From: Pelargonium tetragonum
Taxonomy: Eukaryota > Streptophyta > Magnoliopsida > Geraniales > Geraniaceae
DNA: 64,000 nt
Direction of reading: 5' to 3'
Assembly: GCA_036897445.1 (NCBI GenBank)
Contig: JAYMTL010000007.1
Location: forward strand, 124,001 to 188,000
Of the stretch, positions 49,857 to 63,029 are shown piece by piece. A program made the position numbers and the translations under genes. The notes under the pieces were generated by a model. The model was not told the origin of the DNA. It saw nothing but the letters and a program-made list of their open reading frames with translations, and made no database searches. Each line of letters opens with the position of its first letter. The stretch's first letter is position 1.

Positions 49857-49990
49857 TTTTCTTATGAGCTTGAGTTAGAGGAATAGTAGGAGTAAGGGAG
49901 ATGTTAGCTGTCGTATTCTCTGCCCTCTAGGGTTCTTGTGGAGCTAATGCCTTATTGTAGCCATTCTAGTAAGATATAAAAATTATATCT
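49857..49990 (-). repeat. T-rich block of the dispersed A/T-block family
   Basis: It opens with ttcttatgagc (49859-49869), identical to 58617-58627 and, inverted, to 38060-38070. Some 37 bases on it carries agctgtcgtattct, one base different from 25597-25610. Confidence 0.45.
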
Positions 49991-52900
49991 TACCTCTCTC
50001 TTTTACCCTTTATTATAAGTACAAGGAATCTAAAAAAGCTTTAGGAAAGCTCATTAAGATAGCCATTAACAATAAAAAGGAATTGCTTTCTTTATTACTG
50101 TCCCCTATTCTGTCCAGCCCGGCCGGCAAGTCGCAAGGGAACTCCTAAAAGGAAGGGGCCTTAATATCTTGTATCTTAATTCTGTTTATTTTCTAAGGAT
50201 CCCGAAGGTCTAAAATCAAACGTAAAAGTCTTTCATTCAACATTAAAAGGGTAAGAGTCATAGGGGAGATTATAAGTAAGATAGGAAGGATCTTTTGAGG
50301 TTTTAAGGTATTGATTTTTGTTTTGTAATAATTTGTCTTTATCGACTTTAGAGTTAGAAATTCCTTATAAAGCCTAGTAGGGCCTAAAGGGTAAATACTG
50401 AATAAACTAGGACCCCCCTACAGGGCACCAAAGTTCGTGTTTTAACGCACGGAAATGGTCCTAGGGCGGGTTTTGGTTATTACTCTCTAATGAATCTAGA
50501 TTTGTTATCCTCAATTTATTGGAAAAGTCTTTTTTACTTAAAAAGATAATATCTCTATCCTGTTTAAATTAAGGCAGTAGCTATGGAAAGAGCGCTCCTT
50601 TGATTCCGGATATAGGAATATATTAGTAAGAAAAAACTAAGGAGTTCACTTCAAGCAAGATATTTTCTTTTAGCTTAACTTAGGCAGGTTTTTTTATAAG
50701 TAAGTTTCAGAAAGTAAATAAGTTTTGAGTCCAGTCTAAGAACCTGAATTTTTGGGATATAAAGAACTGGATCTACTTTGTTGTCCCTCACTTTTCAGCC
50801 TATAGAGGAACCGTAGTAATAAAGAGAAGGTAACGTAGTTAAAGAGTTTCATAAGTAGTAGAAAAAAAAAGATAGGAAGAGTCCTGCGAGCTTTAAAGTC
50901 CCCATAAATTCTAGAGAGATATGGTGTAGTAAACCCTTAATGGCTGCTTTTTTGCTCCGTAGCTTTCTTGTTACTCTCTTACTGCAACCTTACTACAAAG
51001 CTCTAAGGAAGGGGAGACGCTATTTATATAGACTTTATAGAGTCTTTCCTATTGAGGTGGAAGGTTACCTATTTTGTTGTTAGTACCTTCCTCTGTATCT
51101 GCAAGAAGTCCCGGGGGCGATTAAAGTTTAAAGGAGCTCTTTCTTTCTTCAAGTCTAGTTAACAGACCCGGGAATAAAACTCTATAGTTAGAAGAATTAG
51201 AAGTGAGCCCTGTTATCATCTTCACTAAAATAGCTAAGAATTTTCAAGGCTATCTAGTTTCAGAAATATTTAGTAACGTTAAAGGGCAGCCCATGCCTTT
51301 TTAATTAGTACAAGGTAATTTTTTACTTACCGGATTTTATGTTTAAAAATATAGGGGTTATAAAGAGCTTTAGGTTAAGGAGGTCTTCCTATTTGTATTC
51401 GGTTTCTTCTAAGTTTTCAATTAAATTATAAGGATCTTACAAATGCTGACACTTGACTCCTTTTGCTTATTCGGTACTAAGAAGCCTCTTTTGATTATTG
51501 ATGGTATACCACACCCGACTATGTTATACATTAAATCCTTTGGGCGGTACTTCACTCTACGCAGTAAAAATAAGGTAGGATTTTCAGTCCAAGGAAGTTT
51601 TTGATACAGGGTTTTGGGGGCTAACCCAACGTTAATAGAAAAGTTTTTCTGCACGAGATGAAGCAATATATTGCATAAGTCGCTTCAATGTAACTAAAAA
51701 TTTTCATTAGATTCTCAGCTTTTATATTCCTTTTTTTGTAAGCTCTTAAAGTGAAAGTATAACATTAACATTTATTACTAAACATGCAGTAAAAGTCAAG
51801 GATTACCTTTTGTTTCTGACCCCATAAAATAAAAAGAGCTTTGTCCTTAGTTAGTTTCTTTCTTACTTGCCAAATTACATTGCTTTCAGAATAGTGTTAC
51901 AGTTACTAAAGTAACTCCTCTAGAATCTATCAGGAAGTAAACTTCGGATTTAGAAAATTTCATACATATAAGTATATAAGGATACTTTTTTAATATTTAT
52001 ATCTATTTTTAATTCACAAAAAGGGTCGAAAGGTTTCTTTGACGAGGGATTTCTTAGGTCTGAAAAGTGGTTAAACAATACTTGGTATTTTAAAGTTTTT
52101 TTAGATAAGGCTTTTCTCTACAAGGGACCCTTTCGCAAAACCTTGGGACACCCGAATTGCAGTTCATTTTGTATTGGTATCCCTTTGAGAATTCTAGTTA
52201 CTTTACCAACCAACCCCAATCCTTAAAACTAACAGAAAACTTATTAACAAAAGGGGTGACAGTGTCCAAATTATAGTCATGTTTATGCTAGCTTGTATCT
52301 TGGGATTTATAAGGAAGCCCTTTGATATGTGATAGAAAAGCAAGAGAATACCCTAACCCGACTCATTTTTCGGGGCTCCTATGCGGGAAATAGAAAACCA
52401 AGTATAAATTTGAAATGTAATATGCAACCTTTTATTTAGGAGCACTGCTGTTTGATAAAAACTTACTCGTAAATGCCTCATATGTCATAACGCAAAAGGC
52501 AAGGAATTCTTACAAGTACTAGATTCAATAGTAATACAAAATACAAATAGACACAGGAATAAGGGTACAAACAGGGAATAACTCGCAATAAGATTTAACA
52601 GGATCCCGCGAATTAAATCTCAACAATTGAGGACTTTAATTAGGTGTTTGCCACTTGGTTAAGAAAAAAGGTTTTGAATTAATCCGTAAGTAAAATATAA
52701 TACAAAGAAAGCTTTTTTGAGATAACACAAGAATAGGGCAGTAGTAGAGAACACTGAGTATTGAAGCGAAGTCCAGGTAAATTCAAATTGTGGAGAAATC
52801 CCAGTATTTAGATTAGAAGGGATTCCTCTTAATTTCATTTCAATAAACTAATAAACGAGTAAACTTTTGTATAGAACATAGGTAGCCCACCCACGCTAAG

Positions 52901-54140
52901 GATACGCGATTTGAACCTTTGACATTTTTATAAATCAATCTGCGTTTAGTCCCTTGCTCAAGGGGAACCCTTAAAAACCTGCCACAGCCTATATACAGTA
53001 GCTTATTCTTAGGTAGATCCTTAGAAAGTTTCTATCTAAGTGATTTTTGTTAATGCTTTCAAAGACAGCACTACATTATGCCTATTTTTTAATATTTGTA
53101 GAGTATAAATCTCAGTGAACGAGGCACCTCTACTTCAAAATGAAACGAAAAAGGCCTTTTTTCAGTTATTTCTTGGAGAAAAAATGCGTATCCTTAGAAT
53201 CTATAATAAAAAAAATGAATTAGTCTCAATACTTTTAGTTTGGAAACTCCATAGGGGCTCTAGTAAACCGGAACTTGGTTAGACTCTAAATTGGCTGCAT
53301 TACCAAATAGAGCTAAAAATTTTATAATAATTCGAAAAGAGGTTTACCGGATACAGAACCCGACAAGTATATTCTATAAAGATTGACTTACAAAAGAATT
53401 TCTTATTCATTTTGCAAAGACATCCTTTTTCGTACCTGAGTTAGCATATCCTTAGCATCGAAGTTGGATCTTTAATCTTTTAAATTAGCCTAAAAAATTC
53501 TAAATAATACCGGCCTTTTTTGTATAACAGCAAAAGACCCTCGTAAAAAAGTCCTCTACTTAGATATAATACAGTCAAACGAGCCGCTCCTTTTATTCTA
53601 GGATACCCCATTTTTGATACTCAACACCTAGCCCAGTGCTTGTGTATACCCCGAACCTCTCAATGCTACACACCCGATATTTGATATTATCTTAACTTTA
53701 GGAGGGAGCAAGGCTACTAAATACAGACAGGAAACTCTCTTTAAGATTTGGAATCCTTCCCAAGCTTTCGATTTCTTTTGTTATATTACTTATCAAGCAT
53801 TGTTTTTAAGAGCTCAGTATTCCCAAAACTTTATATTACAGAAAGGGAATCCGTGAGGTTTCAAAAAATTCTCCCTTGGAAGGGATATACAGTAGAAGAT
53901 TCGAGTAAGATAGCAAGGGTCACTCCTGTTCAAAGGTCATATAATCAAGATATTCCTTAAAAAAGGAGGCTCGTTTGTAAGGCTTCTATTAAGAAGGCGA
54001 ATCCCGCAAAAAGTTGGGATTAAGAAAATGACCCTTAATATTTAATAAGAATAAGGGTTAACGTTATGGATTTCCTCATATAAGCGATTAAAAAGTCTTC
54101 CAAAAAGGACTCTTACAACGGATACTAAGGGTTCCTCGGA
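49991..54140. other. Non-coding AT-rich DNA, no recognised gene
   Basis: The 81-codon minus frame at 51421-51666 and the 70-codon plus frame at 53748-53960 have mixed amino-acid content but no family I recognise. 50.8-51.2 kb is richer in T and G on the plus strand. The tRNA-like relic at 52900-52966 is listed separately. Confidence 0.6.
52900..52966 (-). pseudogene. Class II tRNA relic (Ser/Tyr-like)
   Basis: On the minus strand, ggactaaacgcagattg resembles the D-loop to anticodon-stem stretch of plastid trnS(GCU) as I recall it (ggactaaagcggcggattg). It is followed after about 20 bases by aaaGGTTCAAATC (T-loop word at 52908-52917). The T-stem and acceptor stem are not restored by the flanks. 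Ser or Tyr origin is an inference from remembered sequences. Confidence 0.35.
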
Positions 54141-54196
54141 ATACTATATAAAGAGCTTGCTGCACTATTCTCAGAGTTAAACTCTTTATATAGTAT
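54141..54196. repeat. Hairpin with perfect 15 bp stem and 26 nt loop
   Basis: atactatataaagag (54141-54155) and ctctttatatagtat (54182-54196) are perfect reverse complements. The geometry is nearly the same as at 49573-49629, while the sequence is unrelated and AT-rich. A word of the GC pocket type (aagggttcctcgg) sits immediately upstream. Confidence 0.75.
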
Positions 54197-57121
54197 GCTT
54201 TCGAGTACTTTTTAACTAGTAAAAGGGGGTGCAAGAAATCGTTAATATCCCAAGCAAGAAAGGGGCCCTTAACGCGGGTTAAATATTTTACTTTATAGGG
54301 TCTCTCTTTTTAAGTCTTGATGTCAATGCGATTTACAAGTTTTACCTTATCCTTGAGACGGGAGTTACTAAACTCTAGGTTGCTTATCTGTGAAGGGCCT
54401 TACAATACAGAACCCTCTTTTTATAGTTTTCTTCTTTACTTTTACGGGGTTAGTGGTTCTACTTTAGTACTAAAATAATTTCTCACTTGCGTTGGATCGA
54501 AAGAATGTTATCTCTTCTCTAGTGTTTTGAGTAACTCTGGTAAAAGCAAAAATCCATTGTATAAATAAACTCAGAATCTCATAATTTCTCTTGCGGGTCC
54601 AAAAATAGAAATGTATAAAAATGAAATAAAGATTTGTGCTTTTATTATTAATTGCAGCCTACCTAAGAACTTCTTTGAGAAAAGCTAACCCCTGTTTTCT
54701 AAGTGCTTTTGTAAAGAACTCTTTTGAAGAAAAAGGAGTCCTTCGAGCTTCTTTTTAGGTTTCTTAACTTTACAGCACAAAGGAGTTAGAAAAGTTATAA
54801 GGAGAGGCAGGGCTGGTCGAGATACCTCCTTTTTTGGCTATGGTATTGGGGTATTTGTGAGTTAGCTTATCTCGGGGAATTCAAAATCATAAGTAGATTA
54901 GAGCCCTTGGTATGAAATTGACCTTTTTGTAGAGAAATTTCTTGCATTTTTCCACCTACTTTATTACTAGATTGAGACTCACGTTATATCAACAAGAAGA
55001 TTCATACTTTGGGCCTTTTTCAAGGGCTCCTTTATGAATAATAGGTCCCCTCTATAGGGTTACGAGCTTTACGAAAGACTTGGTGGCAAGAAAAATTTTT
55101 GAAGGAAATGCTCAGTCAACCTTTTTTTATTCCAATATTCCCTCCTTTTGAATCGCGTTAATCTTATTACTTATTAAAAGAGAACCCTAGTATAAACCGA
55201 GCCTCCAAATATCCAGCTTATGCCTTAAAGTAAACTTAATTTTAAATTAACCACAATACTCGGAAATCTTGACCTAAAAAACCTTTACCTAGGTTTGGCC
55301 CTATTCAGCAATAGAATTCGCATTTTGGGGACTCTCCTCTCACTAATTACATAACTAATATTCGTGCTCTGGAAATCTGAGAATATATTAAACGAAAGAG
55401 TATGGTAGAAGGTGTCTATTAGCGGGCTGCTTTAAACCAAGTTTACACCCGTAGAGTTCGTTTAAAAAAATCCCTTGGTTCAAGTCCCATAACACTATTA
55501 AGTAAGACTTAATAATATACTTCAGCTCCTGCATAGGGATTTTTAACTCTTCAAAAGGAATGTAGGAAAGAAGACTACTGAAGACCGCTTTTTTTTCTAA
55601 TCAGGATACTCTACAATTTACTTTTCAACTAAGAACCCAATCTTTTCTTTTATACAATCCACTTCTAGCTTTTTTTAGCTATTAGTAAGGGAATTCTTAA
55701 CAACCAATAGACTCGTGCATAAAGCGGTGTCTAAGATAAGACAGGTTTTCCTTATAAAAAGAAGGTAGGGCGGGATAGACTTCAATTGTGTTTCCCTGCT
55801 TACTATATATTTTTTTCTACTAAATCTTTTCGGTATTCCTAGTTTTTCCGGAAATAGTTTACTTTGTTTTCTGTTATCTCTCCTTTCTTAAGTAATAAGC
55901 TATAAGTACAAAAAAAAAGGACTCTGCAACAGGATCAATTCTAATTGAAATTTTAAAAGCCGAGAGCTAGGAACACCCAGTCTTAAATCCTTTAATACCT
56001 TAAGAATTTCTGTATCTAGCACCAGTATATCCAAGAGAAAAAATAAGCTGCAGTAAAGAACCCTATTTCAAAATTTTCTATTGCCAAAATTAACTAACAC
56101 AAAAATCCTTACTTTCTATTTATAGCCGCAAAGCTTACTTAAACTGCGGGAATAAGATCTTATACCTTTAGTAAAGAACTTCCAAAGAAGAATCAATCCG
56201 GATTAAACACAATAATAGAACTTCTTGTATGATCATTCCCATGCCCTCTTAATGTACCACACAAGGGTTCCCTCACACTAGAACTCGATTTTTATAAACT
56301 TTTTCCTTACCTTAATTCTGAAACTTATTACCTTACAAATTGAAAAACAGGAGCGGGTCTGCCTATTAAGCTGTTTCCTTGATATCGAGGGCTTTTTGAC
56401 GTCTATTTTCATACGTTTTAGAAGCTCCCTTTAGAATACCCTAGTGTCTTACGCTTAATAGGGTATATTGCTCATTGTACTATGTCTTTATCAGTAACTG
56501 AGGGGAGGCCCTGGGGAGCTTAGGAGTAAGTCCTTCTAGCTGACCTGACAGTAGTGTAATAGTGTAACGAAGGGAGGGTAAGGCTTTTAGCAATTGTTAG
56601 AGTACAGTAAACCCTACAATGACACCTACAACTCAAAAAGAAAAAACCCTACTTTTAAACGGAAATTCTACCAAAAAATGACTTCGGGAGCCCTTTTATC
56701 TCGTAAAGCTTATATAGGCTGGGGTTCTCCTTATTTAAGACTTTGTTAGTTGACTTCTAGAAACAAATTTACCTTTAGAACTTTAACCGGAAGCTCGTAA
56801 GTTCTTATAGAATTGTTATACTTCAGGATCCCCATAATCTATTTTATTTTCAAATTGTAACTATACTCTTAGATTTTTCAGGGGCTCCCGTAGTAAAAAA
56901 TCCCAGCCAGGTTGGGTTCATTTATATATTTTTATTCTCTCTCTGGCGGATCCTATTTATAGAATTAGTTAAGTTCCTTTTCCTGAGAATTAAAAACTTT
57001 TAAAGTAGAAAGGAGTTTCCAAATAAAAGCTAGCAAGGATTTAGCGAAATAGGAGCTTAGAAAATAAGGGTTGCTAGAGCGCATAAGTAAGTATAAGTTT
57101 AAATAGTTGTTTAAGGGGAGT
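54197..57121. other. Non-coding AT-rich DNA, no recognised gene
   Basis: No open frame is worth naming. An 8 bp tandem pair (tagtgtaa twice) lies near 56552-56567, and one tRNA-like relic is listed separately. Confidence 0.6.
55413..55490 (+). pseudogene. tRNA-Val(UAC)-like relic
   Basis: agtttacacc (around 55440-55449) matches the anticodon loop region of plastid trnV(UAC), and GGTTCAAGTC (55477-55486) matches a T-loop. Stem partners are mostly lost and the spacing between the two is longer than in the intact tRNA. The match is by recall and tentative. Confidence 0.25.
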
Positions 57122-57141
57122 TTTAGCTATTTTTAGCTAAA
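57122..57141. repeat. Hairpin, perfect 8 bp stem and TTTT loop
   Basis: tttagcta and tagctaaa pair perfectly around four T. A second hairpin (attacag with ctgtaat over gcaaag) lies at 58169-58188. Confidence 0.6.
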
Positions 57142-58609
57142 TGTAGTTTACTTACGAGTGGTTTAGGAACAAATATAAAGTAAAACAAAGGGGTGCTAAC
57201 ATGTTTCAGGAAAAGCTAGGAATAAGTCGACGTACATAGAAAAGCAACAACATTTTTAGGCCTTTCAATATTTTTTATTGAGCAAAATGAATAAGATACA
57301 TCTTGAATTACTCCATAAGTATATTTTTATTATCACAACCTTCCTGTTCGCCGGGTTACTTAAAAACAATGCGGGCTATCTAACTTTAAACAGAACCTTG
57401 GGTCTTTACAGCACCTCCCAAGGAAAGTGGAACTTGTTATAGCTACAACATTCTAGAACTTTGGGTCCCTTTATTTAGCTAAAAGGGCTTTGTTTATAAA
57501 AAAGCGAAACACTTACGAAATTCTGAAAGAGAGAGTTCCTGCTCATTATTTGAGGGGAATCCTAGCTCTAGATTTGGATTTTAGAAAGAGGTTACTTAAC
57601 TAATTGCTCCTTTTGTAACTAAAATTCCTTCGGAACCTTTCCCTTTAAAAGAAATTTTATAAGTATTCTTTAATTATGATAGGAGGCTACTCCCGGTAAT
57701 ATTAAGCCCTCAGTTTTGTCATATTTATTGGGGGTTAATAGGTAAGACGGGGCGGTTGTTTCTCCAGTATAAATAAATAAAGAGGCCTCAGAAAATAGAC
57801 AGTTTAGGTCTACGCACTCTTTGATTGATAGCAATAAATTCTAACAGAACTCATTAGGTAAACCCCCCGTCCTATGTTCAAAGTCAATTGAAAACAAAAC
57901 CGCTCGAATCGGGATACTTGTAAGGAAACCTCTAAGACTTCTGGAAAGCTCGCACTTTATAGCGACCGCGGGAGCCTTTACAAATTACCAGGCCTATTAA
58001 AGTTATATACAAGAGCACAGGGTTTTCCTTAGTCTTAGTAAGCTTCAAAAGCAAGAATCTAAAGGGTACTCAACCCTCTAAGTTTCCAAGAAAACCGGGT
58101 GTTAGAGTAACCCCAGCAAGTTCTCGAATGTTGTTGATTCAGTTTCCTAATCCTCGGTAAAATATTGAATTACAGGCAAAGCTGTAATATTTCCTTATTG
58201 ACAAATTTTTAGTGGAAAAGCGACTTAGCTTAGTATATCAGCAACTCTTAATCTTAAAACTCGTATACCTACAAATCTACAGGAATTACAAGACCTGCCT
58301 CGTAGCTTTTCAAAATACACCCTTTTTTTAGTTTTAGGTATAGGGAAAATCTAATAATTAGAGAAAGGCGTATCAATGCAAAAAACCCAAAGCAACTCCT
58401 CCTAGCTCTTCATAAGCTTATATTTGTTTAATTCTAATTTTATACCGGATACGCGATCGAACACAACAGGAAAAATACGATTTAACACAATGATTTGCAA
58501 AAATTGAAAAGTAAAAGGGTTTCCTTATTTTTAGGCTTTTTTGCCAACCTATTTCAATTCAAGTTTTCTCTATCTTACTCTGTATCGTGATAATAACTCT
58601 AGTAGTGTT
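57142..58609. other. Non-coding AT-rich DNA
   Basis: Apart from the hairpin at 58169-58188 I see nothing distinctive. Confidence 0.6.
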
Positions 58610-58830
58610 ACCTTATTTCTTATGAGCCTTGGCAGCTCTCTTATAAGCTGTCTTATGGAGAGGGATTGCTAGGAAGTATCTTACCTGTTAGTAGTTTTAT
58701 TTAAAGTATTACAAATTGTATAGTTATTTGTAATGTTTTAATTAGTAGTATTATATCTATTGTGTTGGAGTGTAAAAGTCTCTTTATAGTAATAGTAAGA
58801 CCCTCCTGCTCTCTGCTCTTGAATATAGAG
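58610..58830 (-). repeat. T-rich block of the dispersed A/T-block family
   Basis: It begins with ttcttatgagc (58617-58627) and contains agctgtcttat (58646-58656), the two words that link it to the blocks at 49.86 kb and 25.6 kb. Within it, short words such as agtagt, attac and tagttatttgtaatg repeat loosely. Confidence 0.45.
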
Positions 58831-61800
58831 GAGAGAAACCTTAGTATATTAGTATAACGGAGGCAGGGAAATGCGGGAAATTCTTTAGATAATACATACT
58901 ATAACTACCAATTCTTATTAATGCCCGGACTCTGCAGCCTTATACTTAAGACTCAGTTTTCCCTATTCTTTAGTAAATTCCTTAGCTTTTATTATCTATT
59001 AGGCCCCAGATACTAAACAAGCAGAACATGAAACCTTCATTTTCTTTGCCTTGACTAAAAAAAGGGAGTTCTTACTTGTAAAATCCTTAGAGTTCGTATA
59101 CCTATATTCTTTGTAAGTACGAAAGACCTTTCTTTATTCTAAAGTTTATTGTTAGGGTTTAGTTTACGGCTATATTCCTTATGACTTACTTTAGAAATTA
59201 AGAGGACTTTAACCAATAAAACCGGCCCTTTATTAACCTCCCTTTACAGATTAGAAAAAAACTCCTAACCTTCCTAGAACTTCCCTTTTTAAATTAGAGA
59301 AGGGAAGAGGTAAGTTCTGTATTCATTAAGAGTACCGTATATTAATATTAACAACCTTTTGAGGAAAAATGAAAGAATTATCCCCTTTTCGATAGTATGA
59401 TATTAAATTCCATTACCTTTTCCTATTCATTTTATGGCAAGTAATAAGCATAGCTCAATGAAATCTTCGAAGTTTATAATTAGTAATTGAATAACGGTAG
59501 AGCAGACGCTTTTATACACCTGCAGTGCTGGATTTAAAGCTAGACTAGATCATAAATAATAACTATATCAGTCTTGTCTATAAACTCCATGTAAAGGGGC
59601 GCAAAGGGACTCCCTTTAAATTTCCTGTTGCTTAGTTAACATGGATATTTGGAAAGTGTTCGGATCTGTGCTACTAGCTACTATATGAATGATTTAGCTT
59701 AAGTCCTTGTTTGTTAGTAAAGTCAATCTTTAATCTATATAGTATTTGGTTTATATTCTCGCCGCTATCTTTAATACACGCTTTCTTTCAAAAATAAACA
59801 GCTACGCAAGCGCTAGGTAAAGATATTTGACTAAAAGGTAATTAGCTTTCCCGTATATTTCATGTAGTACTGGAAAAGAGTATACACGATGGAATTTAGA
59901 GCAAAAACTAAGTTAATAGTACTCTAACCAAAGTATGGTATTCTAATCCAAAAAGGTAGTCCCTAACACGATAGTTCTGAGTATGTGGGCGATTATAACG
60001 AATAATATCTCGTAGATGCACTTCTATAACTCTAAAAATTCGCTTTTTGTACCCATCAGCTCCTAAGAGCCTCTAATATCTTAAAGAAGAAAGACTTTAG
60101 TAAAATACACAGAAGAAACAAACTTTTTTGGTCTTAACTTAACTCAATCATAGAAGAAAGATTCTTAAGAAACTTAGATTTAGTCTCAAAGGCCTTACCC
60201 ATTTTAGGAGAGACAAATCTAGACATACTAAGTATTCATCTTATTAAACTAGTAGCCACTAAACTCTTTTTAGTTATATGTCAGCTTTTCTTGAAAACTT
60301 TTTAGAGACTTTGTTAGAAGAAAGAATATCATACTATTCAAAAGACCCTTTTATATACGCATATGCTTGAGACAATACAATAAAAAGGAAGAATATCAAG
60401 AATAAGTTACTTTAATTTAAGGAGATTATATAAGGCTAGCTTTGAACCAAACTTCACTCAAGGGTGCGCATAATTTACTTTCTCAAGATTCAAATTATAT
60501 TTACTCGAAAGAGCTTAGGTATTTAAAATTATATAAGTTTCTCTATTTAAGGTAATTACCCTTTATGATATTATTGACCAATACTCTAGTTATTTTTATA
60601 TCCTTTTTTATTCTCAAAAGGAATTTACTGTAAAACTAAAAAAAACTAGACGAGCATATAACCTTACTTAAGGAGCATCTTTCAAAAAGTTAGGAGTTTA
60701 TAATTACGAATTAACTTTCAGTTGAGTTACTAGCGCCCATATATATGTATAGAAGGAATATTCAGTTATGGATATTCTATAGTAGAGTATATAAATTATA
60801 TATCCTATTGCAAAGGGAAAGATAAGTGAAGAATAGACTATCCGAAGAAAGTTAGACGTATTTTAAACGGCATCTAAAATATATAATGTGTTTTATACCG
60901 GGGCCTAAGTATACTAGCAAACTGCCTATCATTTTCTTATTTTTATTAACTGAAAATCTATACCTAAGGTGCATAAGATACCTCTTCGAAGAGTAAAAAA
61001 AGATAAATAAAACCTTTAGGAGAATCTAGGGTTGTACGCACTTTGATGGAATTCCCCTTTTTGGGGGACTAAAAAAGCAAGGGTCATTAGCTAAGTCTTC
61101 ATAGGTTTGCTGTTTTAAAGAAAGACTTTTTAGTATATGCCCTTTATTTTATCTACTTTTTTAATTATAATAGACTCCTTACACGAGAAACTAGGACTTT
61201 GCAATTGAATTTTTGTTGTTCGAAATCCTAAATAAGGTATAAGGGTAATTCAGTAGTATACAATCAGAGTTTACTTTAGACTTAAATAGATATCATATGT
61301 TCTGAAAAGCTCTTTATAGTATAACTCTTCTCTTTGAACCCTTGTATGTTGATGTTAAAATAAGATGTCTTACTATGTTAACTATATTTGACAAAAAAAA
61401 AGCTCTCCTTGAGAATCTAGCAAAGACTATAGGAGCCGAATCATATATATATAAGTGATTTTCTTATTTTGTATCAATTCTTAAGAATATACTACAGATA
61501 CTTACGGTACTCCTGAGATACGTAGGGAAGCCAACCAACCAAGGTTAATCTTATTATGAGGAATACACAAAAGAATAAACTCTAATATAGTTAGTAGTCT
61601 AATACAGTATAGGGTAGTAAGGCCTACGCTCCGAGTAGTACTGACCACAGAAATATAACCAACAAAGCTTGACCTTTTATCAACACATTGGGTAGGTATC
61701 AGTATGAACAAAAGTCATATTAAAATTCGTACAAAAAAGAACCTGCAAAGAAAAAAGGCTCTATAAAACTACTTTTAATTGATTATCCTGATGGGTAGCG

Positions 61801-63029
61801 CGTACCTAGAGATTCGTGCATCTGCTAGTTGCCGGCGTTCCTATAGCTCGTAAGTTGTAAATATATGGAAAACTTAAGAAAATGTAGAAGCAATAGCTAA
61901 ACTGGTAATTGTTTACAAACTTTCTTTAATCTAGTAAAACTAGAACTCTTAATAAGCGGGGCCTCTTATTTTCTTTTTTAGTTAAAGGCGGCCAGGGTCT
62001 AAAAAGCGGAATAAAATCTAAAGACCCCGTGAATTTCATTTGTACTACTGTAATTGAAGCTATATCTCTTTAATTTCAGGATATTCTATCCAAAAAATAA
62101 CTAAATCCTTACATTAATCTTACTTTTTCTATTACGAGCATCCATTATAGTATATTATAGTAACAGAATTAGATACGGGTGTTGGTGGTAGGAAACTTTC
62201 TTGCTTAATTCTCGATCTACCGAAGTTCCATTCTACACAAGGGTGGCTAGTCATCATATGGGTTCTGGCGTGTGTTGAGGTAATAGAATGCGGATAAGGG
62301 CTGGAAAGGAAATATGAGAATTACAAAGCTAACGGGGGAAGGTTCCTCTAACTTTAATTCAAAAAAAGTATATAAAATAAAGGTGTAGCCAGACTTAGCA
62401 TATCCTACTACCTTTATGCGCCTTTATGGGCACTCCTTTTTTTAACACAAATGGGTAGGTTTGCAAAGAATCCAGGTTATTCGAAAGTTTCTATAGGGAG
62501 CTTTGGCTTTTTTTACAAGCCAAAGACTTCCTAGGTAATAAGTCAAAATGAAATAAAGCTTATCTGTATTCTCAAGACATAGCCTATAAAAAGGAAACTC
62601 TATACCTTAATAAGTATTGCTCTTAACTAAAAGGGGTTAGGAACTTATAGTATATCCCTAACTATAAAATTTAATAAGCTTTTATTATAAAAAGGTAATA
62701 TAATAGTTTTTTTAGCTTGGAACCCTAGTATTTTAAACAAAGCATTGAACCGAGGAGAAGCTCTGACCCTTTAGGATTTAATACAAGGAGTCTTAGTCTT
62801 GGCACAGTAGCACAAAATACTTGATAACTTGACGAGATACACTCTCAAATAAATAGATATGTCCGCGGACTTGAATACCTACTACTCTCTTCAAGACAAG
62901 AATGATCTCATTTAAGACTTTTTTAAGTCTCTCTTTGTATTAACGTATTAACTATTTAGATATTACAGAAGACACTTGCTTTTTCTTATAAGGAGTTCGC
63001 TTGAGAAGTACTAATATAAAGTATTTAAA
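58831..63029. other. Non-coding AT-rich DNA, no recognised gene
   Basis: A GC palindrome with 7 bp arms and a one-base centre (aaaggga, c, tcccttt) lies at 59603-59617. The 69-codon minus frame at 61502-61711 is unrecognised. Otherwise I see only AT-rich sequence and short AT runs. Confidence 0.6.
59603..59617. repeat. 15 bp near-perfect GC palindrome
   Basis: aaaggga and tcccttt are perfect inverted arms around a single c. It is an almost ideal form of the family. Confidence 0.65.

Noticed and set aside
51421-51666. 81-codon minus frame that reads as protein-like
   Set aside because: I could not place it in any family and no flanking gene supports it.
61502-61711. 69-codon minus frame
   Set aside because: Short, without motif or context; chance is the simplest reading.
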